A stretch of 64,000 nucleotides of DNA. Source: Thalassospira profundimaris (GTDB taxonomy: Bacteria; Pseudomonadota; Alphaproteobacteria; Rhodospirillales; Thalassospiraceae). The notes under the pieces were generated by a model that had not been told where the DNA came from, ran no database searches, and was given only the letters and a program-made list of their open reading frames with translations. This document shows positions 34,814-43,913 of the stretch, one piece after another. The stretch spans positions 1-64,000 of the forward strand of contig NZ_JPWH01000006.1 in the NCBI RefSeq assembly GCF_003326755.1. The letters are read 5' to 3'. How positions within the stretch are numbered: position 1 is the stretch's first letter; every line of letters starts with the position of its first letter. The position numbers and the translations under genes are program-made.

Positions 34814-36010
34814 ATGAGTAAGACTCAACAGGCCCCGGGGGGTGTCCGTTCCAAAGGCCTCGCCGATTACCTTAATGACGAAAATGTTCGCGCTGTCATT
34901 TATCAGATCATCGCGATCGGACTTGTCATATTGGCTGGCTGGTATCTGGTTTCCAATACCCTGGACAACCTGGAACGACAAAACATCTCAACCGGTTTTG
35001 GCTTCCTTGACCTGGAAGCATCGTTCGGGATCAGCGAAAGCATGATCGACTATACGCCGAAAAGCACATATGCCACGGCGCTTCTGGTCGGCCTGCTTAA
35101 CACCGTCAAGGTCGCGTTTCTCGGCATTGTTCTGTGTACCATTATTGGCACAATCTTTGGTATTGCACGCCTTTCATCGAACTGGATCGTCCGCAAACTG
35201 GCGGCGATTTATGTCGAGACATTCCGGAATATTCCGGTTCTGCTTCAGCTTTTCTTCTGGTACGCCATCATCCCCGGCGCGTTTCCGGCAGCGCGAAATG
35301 CACTGGAACCCATCCCCGATGTCCTGATGACCAATCGTGGCATTTATATTCCGGTGCCTGTCGCCGACAATGCCTATGAATTTATGGGCATTGCCGCCAT
35401 CCTGGCGTTGATTATCATCTATTTCGTCAAGAAATGGGCCGATAAACGCCTTGATGCCACCGGGCAACCTTTCCCCATTGTCTGGGCCAGCGTCGGTATT
35501 TTTGCTGGTCTCGTTCTGGTCGCCTATCTTGCCGGTGGCGCCCCAACCGCAATGGACATTCCGGAACTCAAGGGCTTCAATATTCGCGGTGGCTACAATA
35601 TCTCGCCGGAATTCCTGGCCGTTCTCATTGGGCTGACGGTCTATACATCAACCTATGTTGCCGAAGTTGTTCGCTCGGGCATCGAGGCCGTTCCAAGCGG
35701 CCAGTGGGAAGCCGCCGACAGCCTGGGACTTAAACGCTCGGTATCCCTGCGGAAAATCATTTTGCCGCAATCGATGCGCGTCGCCATCCCTCCGCTGACC
35801 AATCAGTATCTGAACCTGACCAAAAACAGCTCGCTTGCTGTTGCAGTCGGTTATCCGGATCTGGTTTCGGTCTCCAACACCACCATGAACCAAACCGGTC
35901 AGGCCATCGAGGCAATCTCGATCTATATGGCTGTCTATCTTGGTCTCAGCCTGATCACCTCGCTGTTCATGAACTGGTTCAACAATAAAATGGCATTGGT
36001 GGAGAGGTAA
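34814..36010 (+). CDS. aapQ: General L-amino acid ABC transporter, permease AapQ
   Basis: The 398-residue inner-membrane subunit has a first membrane segment near residue 35, a large periplasmic part typical of AapQ, and at least seven further helices. The EAA coupling loop is WEAADSLGLKRSVSLRKIILPQ near residue 310. It pairs with AapM. ATG 34814 has TGAGG upstream; the frame continues to 34745 inside the hairpin and is not used. Its stop lies one base before the aapM start. Confidence 0.95.
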   Translation: MSKTQQAPGGVRSKGLADYLNDENVRAVIYQIIAIGLVILAGWYLVSNTLDNLERQNISTGFGFLDLEASFGISESMIDYTPKSTYATALLVGLLNTVKVAFLGIVLCTIIGTIFGIARLSSNWIVRKLAAIYVETFRNIPVLLQLFFWYAIIPGAFPAARNALEPIPDVLMTNRGIYIPVPVADNAYEFMGIAAILALIIIYFVKKWADKRLDATGQPFPIVWASVGIFAGLVLVAYLAGGAPTAMDIPELKGFNIRGGYNISPEFLAVLIGLTVYTSTYVAEVVRSGIEAVPSGQWEAADSLGLKRSVSLRKIILPQSMRVAIPPLTNQYLNLTKNSSLAVAVGYPDLVSVSNTTMNQTGQAIEAISIYMAVYLGLSLITSLFMNWFNNKMALVER

Positions 36011-36011
36011 C

Positions 36012-37115
36012 ATGGCAACAAGTACCCAACTTCCACCCGGCCCAAGTGGCACATCGAGCCAGCGTGCAATTGGCTGGGTGCGCAAGAACCTGTTTAACAG
36101 CTGGTTCAATTCCGTCTTGACAATTCTCGCCATTGCCTTTGTCGTCTGGATTGTCCCGCCGATTTTTGAATGGGCCTTTGTCAAAGCCACACTCACCCCT
36201 TCCATCGAGGCCTGCCGCGCCGTTTCCGGTGCGTGCTGGGGATTTGTCAACGCCAATTTGCGCCTGATCATTTTTGGGGTATATCCCTATGATGAACAGT
36301 GGCGTCCGTTGCTGGCGATGGTCATTTTGCTCGGCATTATCATTGCCAGTCTGGCAAGTGTCAAATACCCGCGCCTGCAAAAGCTTGTCTTGCCAATGTG
36401 GGGGCTTGGCATCCCTGCCATCGCCATCCTGATGTGGGGGGGTATTTTAGGCCTCACCTATGTTCAGAACAGTTCATGGGGGGGGCTGCCACTCACCCTG
36501 ATCCTCTCGACAATCGGCGTCGTTTTCGCATTCCCGCTTGGACTGCTGCTCGCCCTTGGCCGTCAGTCACACATGCCGGCCATCAAAACCATTTCGGTGG
36601 TTTATATCGAAGTTATTCGTGGTGTGCCGCTGATTACAGTGTTGTTCATGGCATCTGTCATGTTCCCGCTGTTTTTGCCCGAGGGCGTATCCATCGACAA
36701 ACTTCTGCGTGCCCAGATCGGGATCATCCTGTTTACGGCGGCCTATCTGGCCGAAGTATTCCGTGGTGGTCTGCAGGCAGTACCGCGCGGCCAGTTTGAA
36801 GCTGGTGACAGCCTTGGCCTGTCTTACTGGCAGTCCATGCGCCTTATCATTCTGCCGCAGGCGCTGCGTCTGGTTATTCCGCCCACGGTTAACAGCTTTA
36901 TCTCGATGTTCAAGGATACAACCCTGGTCGTGATCATTGGTCTGTTCGACCTTCTGGGAGGGGTAAAACTGGCCCTGCGCAGTGACCCTGCCTGGACGAA
37001 ATACTATGTCGAAGGTTATCTTTTCGCTGCGGCGATTTTCTTCCTGATCTGTTACTCGATGGCCCGCTATTCCGCATATCTTGAAAAAGAATTGCGCAAG
37101 GGCGAACGCCGGTGA
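36012..37115 (+). CDS. aapM: General L-amino acid ABC transporter, permease AapM
   Basis: The 367-residue permease is the partner of AapQ, with membrane segments from about residue 30 and the EAA loop [22 protein letters not shown] near residue 265. Its start is two bases from the aapQ stop, so the genes are coupled. The long N-terminal extension relative to small polar-amino-acid permeases is usual in the Aap type. Confidence 0.95.
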   Translation: MATSTQLPPGPSGTSSQRAIGWVRKNLFNSWFNSVLTILAIAFVVWIVPPIFEWAFVKATLTPSIEACRAVSGACWGFVNANLRLIIFGVYPYDEQWRPLLAMVILLGIIIASLASVKYPRLQKLVLPMWGLGIPAIAILMWGGILGLTYVQNSSWGGLPLTLILSTIGVVFAFPLGLLLALGRQSHMPAIKTISVVYIEVIRGVPLITVLFMASVMFPLFLPEGVSIDKLLRAQIGIILFTAAYLAEVFRGGLQAVPRGQFEAGDSLGLSYWQSMRLIILPQALRLVIPPTVNSFISMFKDTTLVVIIGLFDLLGGVKLALRSDPAWTKYYVEGYLFAAAIFFLICYSMARYSAYLEKELRKGERR

Positions 37116-37132
37116 GGAGAGAGGAAAACAAA

Positions 37133-37915
37133 ATGAATGCTACTGAACTCAACAAAAATGTTGCTCCGCCGCCGTCCGACGAAGACGTGATTACCATTAA
37201 CAAGGCCAATAAATGGTATGGCAACTTTCACGTTCTCAAGGATGTTGATCTTACGGTCCGCCGTGGCGAACGTATTGTCATTTGCGGCCCTTCCGGCTCG
37301 GGGAAATCAACCCTTATTCGCTGCCTGAACCGTCTGGAAGCCTATCAAACCGGTGAAATCACGGTTGATGGCATCCTGTTGGGGGACGATATCAAAAACA
37401 TCGAAGCCGTGCGCCGCGAAGTCTGCATGGTGTTCCAGCACTTCAACCTTTTCCCGCATATGACCGTGCTGGAAAACCTGACTCTGGCGCCAATCTGGGT
37501 TCGCAAAACCTCGAAAAAGGAAGCCGTTGAACTTGCCATGCACTACCTGGAACGTGTGCGCATTGGCGAACAGGCCCATAAATATCCGGGCCAGCTTTCA
37601 GGCGGGCAGCAACAGCGTGTGGCCATTGCACGGTCCCTGTGCATGCAGCCGAAAATCATGCTGTTTGACGAGCCAACCTCGGCCCTTGACCCGGAAATGG
37701 TCAAGGAAGTGCTTGATGTGATGGTTGAACTGGCAAAAGAAGGCATGACCATGCTGTGCGTGACGCACGAAATGGGCTTTGCCAAGGAAGTTGCCGACCG
37801 CGTTGTTTTCATGGATGCCGGCGAGATTGTTGAAATGGGCGAACCCCGTGAATTCTTCGCCAATCCGAAAAGCGAACGCACAAAACTGTTCTTAAGCCAA
37901 ATTCTGTCTCACTAG
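37133..37915 (+). CDS. aapP: General L-amino acid ABC transporter, ATP-binding protein AapP
   Basis: The 260-residue ATPase has Walker A GPSGSGKS near residue 55, signature [15 protein letters not shown] near 160, Walker [16 protein letters not shown] near 180 and switch-His in [15 protein letters not shown]. It drives AapQM. ATG 37133 has GAGAGGAAA upstream; an overlapping GTG at 37112 is less likely. A strong terminator closes the aapJQMP operon. Confidence 0.97.
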   Translation: MNATELNKNVAPPPSDEDVITINKANKWYGNFHVLKDVDLTVRRGERIVICGPSGSGKSTLIRCLNRLEAYQTGEITVDGILLGDDIKNIEAVRREVCMVFQHFNLFPHMTVLENLTLAPIWVRKTSKKEAVELAMHYLERVRIGEQAHKYPGQLSGGQQQRVAIARSLCMQPKIMLFDEPTSALDPEMVKEVLDVMVELAKEGMTMLCVTHEMGFAKEVADRVVFMDAGEIVEMGEPREFFANPKSERTKLFLSQILSH

Positions 37916-37940
37916 ACACAAATCCGGCTTTAAACAGTCA

Positions 37941-37976
37941 AACGGCCCCGGTGAATTCGGGGCCGTTTTTCTTTTT
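37941..37976 (+). terminator. Terminator of the aapJQMP operon
   Basis: AACGGCCCC at 37941-37949 pairs with GGGGCCGTT at 37959-37967 and is followed by TTTCTTTTT. Confidence 0.92.
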
Positions 37977-38032
37977 GCACATTTCGTCCTTGCGCCCTGC
38001 CCGCCAAGCAGCGACTATCGCGCCATCATTTT

Positions 38033-38884
38033 ATGAATAACACTGATTGCATCATGACATTGCCCAACGATACAGCCCAAAGCCCGGCAAACGCGACCTC
38101 GCCTTTTTTGAAGATCAAGGATCTGGTCAAGAAATTTGGCGACACTATCGCACTGGATCATGTCAGCCTGTCGCTGGATCGCGGACAAAAAATGGCGGTC
38201 ATCGGGCCGTCGGCTGCAGGCAAAAGTGTTCTGCTAAAATGTCTGGCGGGCGTTTATCGCGCCGATAGCGGCAATGTTCTGATCGACGGTGTCAATATTG
38301 CAAAAAGCAGTGATAACAACCAGGAAAACTGGGCGGATCGCATTGGCATGCTGTTTCAGCAAAATGCCCTGTTTGACAGCTTGCCGATATGGCAAAATGT
38401 GTGTTTTCAACTTATCGAGAATGGCACTCTCGGCCGTAAGCAGGCCAAAGATCGTGCTGTCGAATTGCTTGGCCTGGTCGGACTGGATGCCGACAGTGCG
38501 TTATTGCACCCGTCCGACCTGTCTGGCGGGATGCAAAAACGTGTTGGCATTGCCCGTGCCATTGCCAACAGCCCGGAAATTTTGTTGCTTGATAACCCGA
38601 CGGCAGGTCTGGACCCGGTACTGTCCAATCATATTGAAAACATGATCGACACCATCGCCCGAAAGCAGAACACCACCGTCATTACCGTGACCAACGACAT
38701 GGAAATCGCCCAAAAACGCTACGATTTTCTGACCATGATGCACGAAGGAAAGGTCTACTGGCACGGCAAACGGGACGAAATCTCTGCTGCGCAAAACGAC
38801 CACCTGGCACAAATGCTCAAAGGCTCCGCGCAAGGTCCTATTTCCATGCGGACCCGCAATCGCGGCCAGCATCTGGTTGCCTGA
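38033..38884 (+). CDS. Orphan MlaF-like ABC ATPase with substituted catalytic residues
   Basis: The 283-residue protein resembles MlaF/Ttg2A ATPases of phospholipid (MCE) ABC transporters: KIKDLVKKFGDTIALDHVSL, Walker A GPSAAGKS, Q-loop MLFQQNALFDSL and signature LSGGMQKRVGIARAIA. Walker B, however, reads LLLDNPTAGLDP, with N188 where the catalytic Glu should be, and the switch reads VTNDM, with N221 where His is expected. Either change normally cripples hydrolysis. No MlaE, MlaD or MlaC gene is adjacent. It may be a non-hydrolysing regulatory or structural subunit, or a decaying gene that is still open. No good ribosome-binding site precedes ATG 38033. Confidence 0.85.
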   Translation: MNNTDCIMTLPNDTAQSPANATSPFLKIKDLVKKFGDTIALDHVSLSLDRGQKMAVIGPSAAGKSVLLKCLAGVYRADSGNVLIDGVNIAKSSDNNQENWADRIGMLFQQNALFDSLPIWQNVCFQLIENGTLGRKQAKDRAVELLGLVGLDADSALLHPSDLSGGMQKRVGIARAIANSPEILLLDNPTAGLDPVLSNHIENMIDTIARKQNTTVITVTNDMEIAQKRYDFLTMMHEGKVYWHGKRDEISAAQNDHLAQMLKGSAQGPISMRTRNRGQHLVA

Positions 38885-38912
38885 AAATCCGCCGCCTGAT
38901 GCGCGGCTGCAA

Positions 38913-39677
38913 TCAGTCCGCGCAGTAAACCGACAAATCCGCCTGCTCCAGAATACTTTCCCACGATTTTCCGGGGGCAATATCGGTAAACAGGGCGTCC
39001 ACCTCTGACAGATGGCCCAACCGAACCATTGCCCGTCGGCCAAATTTGGAAATATCGGTACACAGGAATGTCTGGCGGGAATTGGAAATGATGGCGCGCG
39101 CGACACGCACTTCGCGATAGTCAAAATCCATCAGGCTGCCATCTTCATCGACACCCGAAATACCGATAATGGCGTAATCAACCTTGAACTGGCTGATAAA
39201 ATCGATTGTCGCTTCACCGATAATGCCAAAGTCACGCTGACGCACAACACCCCCCGCAATAATCACCTCAAAACCGGGATTGGCCGCACAAATCTCGGCA
39301 ACATGCAGGTTGTTGGTGATGATTTTAAGATTCTTGTGCTCCGAGAGGGCGCGCGCCACTTCTTCGGTCGTCGTCCCGATATTAATGAAAAGCGATGCAC
39401 CCTCGGGAATATGCCGGGCCACCAGATGGGCAATCTTGCGTTTCGCCTCCAGATTAAGCACCTGACGATCCGTATAGGCTGTATTTTCTGTTGTTGACAG
39501 GCTCGCCGCCCCGCCATGATAACGCGCAATCAGCCCTTCTTCGGCCATTTCGTTAATATCGCGGCGGATGGTTTGCGGGGTAACGTCAAAATGTGTCGCC
39601 AGTGCATCGATGGTCATAAAACCGCTAACAGCAACCTTTTCCAGAATTTCGCGGCGGCGCCTGTCCAATTTACCCAT
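38913..39677 (-). CDS. DeoR/GlpR-family transcriptional regulator
   Basis: The 254-residue repressor has an N-terminal DeoR helix-turn-helix (about 6-58; MTIDALATHFDVTPQTIRRDINEM in pieces) and a sugar-phosphate-binding domain (about 75-235) with FINIGTTTEEVARAL and LFTDI. The sequence is close to GlpR-like repressors of glycerol-3-phosphate or sugar catabolism, but no glp genes are nearby. GGAGAG lies before the ATG. It converges with the MlaF-like gene. Confidence 0.92.
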   Translation of the reverse strand: MGKLDRRRREILEKVAVSGFMTIDALATHFDVTPQTIRRDINEMAEEGLIARYHGGAASLSTTENTAYTDRQVLNLEAKRKIAHLVARHIPEGASLFINIGTTTEEVARALSEHKNLKIITNNLHVAEICAANPGFEVIIAGGVVRQRDFGIIGEATIDFISQFKVDYAIIGISGVDEDGSLMDFDYREVRVARAIISNSRQTFLCTDISKFGRRAMVRLGHLSEVDALFTDIAPGKSWESILEQADLSVYCAD

Positions 39678-39936
39678 TTTCTCTCCGATGCGGCGATGTG
39701 ACGTTATCTGTATTTGTTTTCATTTCGCTGCAAACCAATAAACATGATGCTAAAAATGACCTGTCATGATTATATTTGCACCCTCTAACATGCGGGGATC
39801 GCACAAAAGATGCAAGACCGTGCTGCCTCGAAAACCCGAAATCTCCTGTCGTACAACATTTCGTCACAGCACCACCTTGTTTGACAATCCCGGGCATTGC
39901 CCCAGCAAGCAGGCCATATGAACAATGCTTGCTCTG

Positions 39937-40860
39937 TTAGGTTCCGGTGATGGCAGGCATGGCTTGCGCTGTCAGCAAACCGCGGGCGGCATGGGTTTGT
40001 TCGCGAATGAAGTCTGCCAACAGGCGAATCCGGGCAACATTGATCATGTCGCTATGACAAACCATCCAGTAATCGCGCATAATCCTTACGCTTTCAGGTA
40101 AAACCGGCACCAGGTCATCAAAGGCAACCGCCATGAAATAGGGCAAAATGCACAATCCAAATCCGGCCCGTGTCGCCTTTAACTGGGCAAAAACACTGGA
40201 ACTTTGATAGCTGGCGCGCAGTCCGGGCAATAATTCCCCCAGATAGTTCAGCTCCTGGGTAAAAATCATATCCTCGATATAGCCAATAAACGGATGCAGC
40301 GCCAATTGCGACCGGTCTGTAACCGGCCCGTGCTCTGCCAGATACTGGCGTGACGCATACACATAAAGCGCGTAGCTCGATATTTTCTCGCGGTGATAGG
40401 ACCCTGTTTTGGGCGTGTTTAGGGCCACGGAAATATCGGCTTCGCGTCGTGAAAGCGAAACGATCTGCTGAATATTGACCATTTCAATCGACAGGCTCGG
40501 ATGGCGTTTGGCAAAGAAAGGCAGCTTTTCCCCAATGAAAAAATTGCCAAATCCTTCCGGAACACTAAACCGCACAACACCACTGAGCGCAAAGGCCCCC
40601 GTCCCCACCTCACCAAGCAGTTTATCGGCCTCCTGGGCCATTGTCTCGGCTGGCGACATCAGGCGCGCGCCAAGCGGCGTCAATACATATCCGCGCGGAT
40701 TTCGCTCGAACAGTTTTGCCCCCAATCGCTGTTCAAGCCGGTCAATACGCCGTGCCACCGTAACATGGCTTGTCCTTAATCGCCTTGCGGCTGCCGATAA
40801 CTGTCCGTCACGCGCAACCGCCAGAAAATACTGCAAATCATCCCAGGAAAAATTGTTCAT
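39937..40860 (-). CDS. LysR-family transcriptional regulator
   Basis: The 307-residue protein has the LysR winged helix (5-64; FLAVARDGQLSAAARRLRTSHVTVARRIDRLE in pieces) and a periplasmic-binding-like effector domain (about 90-295). It is divergent from the Liv-type ABC/GMC operon that starts at 41190, the classical arrangement for a LysR activator and its target. Two TTGACC/GGTCAA dyads in the shared region are candidate binding sites. The inducer is probably the transported compound or a product of the GMC enzyme. Confidence 0.92.
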   Translation of the reverse strand: MNNFSWDDLQYFLAVARDGQLSAAARRLRTSHVTVARRIDRLEQRLGAKLFERNPRGYVLTPLGARLMSPAETMAQEADKLLGEVGTGAFALSGVVRFSVPEGFGNFFIGEKLPFFAKRHPSLSIEMVNIQQIVSLSRREADISVALNTPKTGSYHREKISSYALYVYASRQYLAEHGPVTDRSQLALHPFIGYIEDMIFTQELNYLGELLPGLRASYQSSSVFAQLKATRAGFGLCILPYFMAVAFDDLVPVLPESVRIMRDYWMVCHSDMINVARIRLLADFIREQTHAARGLLTAQAMPAITGT

Positions 40861-40911
40861 CCGACCGTTCTGTTCATTTTTGTACAGATATTGTCCAAAA
40901 TTATATATTTG

Positions 40912-40927
40912 TTGACCTTTTGGTCAA
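40912..40927. promoter_or_regulatory. Candidate LysR operator 1
   Basis: TTGACC-tttt-GGTCAA is a perfect 6+6 dyad 52 bases upstream of the lysR start, where an autoregulatory site would lie. The same half-sites recur at 41092-41106. Confidence 0.55.
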
Positions 40928-41040
40928 TGTTAGCGTTCACATCGAACAACAAAACAATAACCCGCTTGCCTGAAAACAATCGCAGGCGGAGACTATCAGG
41001 GCATCGAAACAACCTTCCGGTGCGTAACAAAAATAAACAA

Positions 41041-41058
41041 GTACACGGCACAGTGTAC
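41041..41058. promoter_or_regulatory. Candidate regulatory dyad of unknown protein
   Basis: GTACAC-ggcaca-GTGTAC is a perfect 6+6 dyad between the two TTGACC/GGTCAA sites. Its half-site differs from theirs, so a second regulator is possible. Confidence 0.4.
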
Positions 41059-41091
41059 GCCTATCCATTGCCTGTCTTCCGCCGCTGTCAA

Positions 41092-41106
41092 TTGACCTGC
41101 GGTCAA
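41092..41106. promoter_or_regulatory. Candidate LysR operator 2
   Basis: TTGACC-tgc-GGTCAA repeats the half-sites of operator 1 with a spacer one base shorter. It lies 84 bases before the ABC binding-protein start, close to where its promoter should be. The centres of the two sites are about 180 bases apart. Confidence 0.55.
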
Positions 41107-41189
41107 AACAGTGGTCGGAAAAACAGGAACGTCCCCGCCATTTATGTGAATGGCGGTAACAACATGGTTCAGTTAGGGAGGAACCCCAG

Positions 41190-42398
41190 ATGAAGAAACT
41201 CGCGATGGCATCCATTGCCGTCATGGTGGCCGCGACTGCGCTTCCGGCTTATGCCGCCGGTGTTTCCGATGATATTGTTAAAATCGGTATTCTCAATGAC
41301 CAATCTGGTGTTTATGCCGATTTTGGCGGCAAATGGTCTTATGAAGCCGCAAAAATGGCCGTCGAGGATTTTGGCGGCACCGTTTTGGGCAAAAAAATCG
41401 ACGTTATTACCGCAGACCACCAGAACAAGCCTGATGTCGCCGCCAACATTGCCCGTCAATGGTATGACGAGGACAAGGTTGATGCGATCATGGAGCTGAC
41501 CACCTCGTCAGTGGCACTGGCTGTTCAGGGCATTTCCAAAGAAAAGAAAAAAATCGACATTGTAACCGGTGCCGCCACAACGGAACTGACCGGCAAACAA
41601 TGCTCCCCCTATGGTTTTCACTGGGCTTATGACACCCATGCGCTTGCGGTTGGCACCGGTGGCGCACTGGTTAAAAACGGCGGTGATACCTGGTTTTTCC
41701 TGACCGCAGACTACGCCTTTGGCTATTCGCTGGAAGAGCAAACCGCTAAATTCGTCACCGACAATGGTGGCAAGGTTTTGGGCTCGGTCCGTCATCCACT
41801 GTCAAGCACCGACTTTTCGTCCTTCCTGCTTCAGGCACAGGCATCGGGTGCCAAGGTCATTGGCCTGGCCGATGCCGGGCTTGATACCGCCAATGCCATC
41901 AAACAGGCATCGGAATTTGGGATCGTTCAGGGCGGTCAGCGCCTTGCTGCCCTGCTGTTTACCCTGGCCGAAGTGCATGGCCTGGGGGCCCAGGCCGCAC
42001 AGGGCCTGTCCCTGACCGAAGGTTTCTATTGGGACCGCAACGATGAATCGCGCGAATTTGGCAAGCGTTTCCATGATCGTACCGGCCGTATGCCCAACAT
42101 GATCCAGGCAGGCACCTATTCGGCTGTTCTTCAGTATCTCAAGGCCATCAAGGAAGTCGGCACGGATGAAACCGAGGCCGTCTCCAAGGCGCTGCATGAA
42201 ATGCCGGTTCATGACGTCTTTGCCCCCAACGGCAAAGTCGGTGCCAATGGTCGCATGATCTATGACATGTATCTGATGGAAGTCAAAAAGCCGTCCGAAA
42301 TGAAGGGCGACTGGGACTATTACAAGGTTCTTGATACCGTGCCCGGTGACAAGGCCTTCATCAAACCGTCCGAAAGCGGCTGCGCACTGGCGCAATAA
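41190..42398 (+). CDS. Liv-type ABC transporter substrate-binding protein
   Basis: The 402-residue protein has a signal peptide (1-22, ending PAYA) and a type-I periplasmic binding fold: VKIGILNDQSGVYADFGG at the start, then IARQWYDEDKVDAIMELTTSSVALAVQ and DYAFGYSLEEQTAKFV. It belongs to the LivJ-like family, whose members take up branched-chain amino acids, amides, urea or aromatic and other small compounds; the ligand here is unknown. Co-transcription with a GMC alcohol dehydrogenase hints at an alcohol. GGGAGG precedes the ATG. Confidence 0.92.
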   Translation: MKKLAMASIAVMVAATALPAYAAGVSDDIVKIGILNDQSGVYADFGGKWSYEAAKMAVEDFGGTVLGKKIDVITADHQNKPDVAANIARQWYDEDKVDAIMELTTSSVALAVQGISKEKKKIDIVTGAATTELTGKQCSPYGFHWAYDTHALAVGTGGALVKNGGDTWFFLTADYAFGYSLEEQTAKFVTDNGGKVLGSVRHPLSSTDFSSFLLQAQASGAKVIGLADAGLDTANAIKQASEFGIVQGGQRLAALLFTLAEVHGLGAQAAQGLSLTEGFYWDRNDESREFGKRFHDRTGRMPNMIQAGTYSAVLQYLKAIKEVGTDETEAVSKALHEMPVHDVFAPNGKVGANGRMIYDMYLMEVKKPSEMKGDWDYYKVLDTVPGDKAFIKPSESGCALAQ

Positions 42399-42401
42399 GA
42401 C

Positions 42402-43205
42402 ATGATGGCAACCGGAGAACGTCTAAATCCCGGTATGTCGCAAAACGCGAACGAGGCACGGGTGGTTCTTTCCGCCCGTGACCTCCGCCGCGATTTTGGT
42501 GGCTTTACCGCGGTCAACAATGTCAACCTTGATGTTGAACACGCCAGGGTGCATGCGCTGATCGGTCCGAATGGCGCAGGCAAAACCACTGTTTTCAACC
42601 TGTTAACAAAGTTTCTTCAACCGACAAGTGGCAAGATTACTCTGCTGGGCCAGGACATTACCAAAACGCCCCCCGCCAATGTAGCGCGCATGGGCCTGGT
42701 TCGCTCCTTCCAGATTTCGGCTGTTTTTCCGCATTTGACGGTTCTGGAAAATGTCCGTGTCGCCCTGCAACGCCCCAACCATCTTGCCATCCAGTTCTGG
42801 CGATCGATGGATACGCTTGATCGCCTGAATGATCGCGCGATGGCGCTTTTAACCTCTGTCGGGCTGGAAAAGGATATTGATAGCTACGCTGCCGACCTTT
42901 CCTATGGTCGCAAACGCGTGCTGGAAATCGCCACCACCCTGTCACTGGACCCAAAGGTCCTGCTGCTGGACGAGCCAATGGCTGGCATGGGCCAGGAAGA
43001 TGTGGGGCGTGTGGCAGAGATCATTCGTGAAGTGGCGCGTAGCCGTGCTGTTTTGATGGTGGAACATAACCTGAAGGTTGTTGCCGATTTGTGTGACCAC
43101 ATCACCGTGCTTCAACGCGGCGAAATTCTGGCCGAAGGCAATTATGACACCGTCAGCAACGATGAACGCGTAAGAGTTGCCTATATGGGGACAGACGATG
43201 AGTGA
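42402..43205 (+). CDS. Liv-type ABC transporter ATP-binding protein (LivG-like)
   Basis: The 267-residue ATPase has Walker A GPNGAGKT near residue 55, a LivG-type signature LSYGRKRVLEIA, Walker B VLLLDEPMAGMGQED and switch-His in MVEHNLKVVADL. It starts three bases after the binding-protein stop. ATG 42435 is an alternative start, as no strong site precedes 42402. Its stop overlaps the next ATPase gene. Confidence 0.94.
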   Translation: MMATGERLNPGMSQNANEARVVLSARDLRRDFGGFTAVNNVNLDVEHARVHALIGPNGAGKTTVFNLLTKFLQPTSGKITLLGQDITKTPPANVARMGLVRSFQISAVFPHLTVLENVRVALQRPNHLAIQFWRSMDTLDRLNDRAMALLTSVGLEKDIDSYAADLSYGRKRVLEIATTLSLDPKVLLLDEPMAGMGQEDVGRVAEIIREVARSRAVLMVEHNLKVVADLCDHITVLQRGEILAEGNYDTVSNDERVRVAYMGTDDE

Positions 43206-43908
43206 TAGGGAAATCCTTCTGTCCGTCAGGGATTTGAATGCCTGGTATGACGAAAGCCACGTTTTGCACGGGGTTAATTTAAATGTTCGCCGGGGCGAAA
43301 CCGTGACCATTCTGGGACGTAACGGCGTTGGCAAAACCACCACTTTGCGTTCCATCGTGGGTATATTGCGCAAACGCACCGGCGAAATCGAATTTAACGG
43401 CCATGACCTGATGCGCCTGCCCCTGCATAAAACCGCCAAAACCGGCCTTGGCTTTGTGCCCGAGGAACGGGGTATTTTCGCCAGCCTCAGTGTTGAAGAA
43501 AACCTGATGCTGCCGCCGAAAATTTCCGATAGCGGCATGAGCATCGAGGAAATCTACGATCTGTTTCCCAACCTTTATGAACGTAAAACCAGTTCCGGCA
43601 CCAAGCTTTCGGGTGGCGAACAGCAGATGCTGGCAATGGCCCGGATGCTGCGCATAGGTGTGGATATGCTGTTGCTGGACGAACCGACAGAGGGCCTGGC
43701 CCCGGTCATTGTCCAGCGCATTGGCGAGGTTTTACAAACCCTGAAACAGCGCGGCATGACCATTTTGCTGATCGAGCAGAATTTCCGCTTCGCCAGCAAG
43801 ATCGCCGACCGTTTTTACCTGATGGAACATGGTCTTGTTTCCGCAGGCTTTGATGCGGACGAACTGCCAGCGCGTATGGATATGCTGCACGAGGTTCTAG
43901 GAGTTTAA
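43198..43908 (+). CDS. Liv-type ABC transporter ATP-binding protein (LivF-like)
   Basis: The 236-residue ATPase has Walker A GRNGVGKT, signature LSGGEQQMLAMARML, Walker B MLLLDEPTEGLAP and the LivF-specific LIEQNFRFA in the switch region. Its ATG lies inside the end of the preceding gene (8-base overlap), so translation is coupled. The frame extends upstream to 43177 without support. Confidence 0.95.
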   Translation: MSDREILLSVRDLNAWYDESHVLHGVNLNVRRGETVTILGRNGVGKTTTLRSIVGILRKRTGEIEFNGHDLMRLPLHKTAKTGLGFVPEERGIFASLSVEENLMLPPKISDSGMSIEEIYDLFPNLYERKTSSGTKLSGGEQQMLAMARMLRIGVDMLLLDEPTEGLAPVIVQRIGEVLQTLKQRGMTILLIEQNFRFASKIADRFYLMEHGLVSAGFDADELPARMDMLHEVLGV

Positions 43909-43913
43909 ACGCC

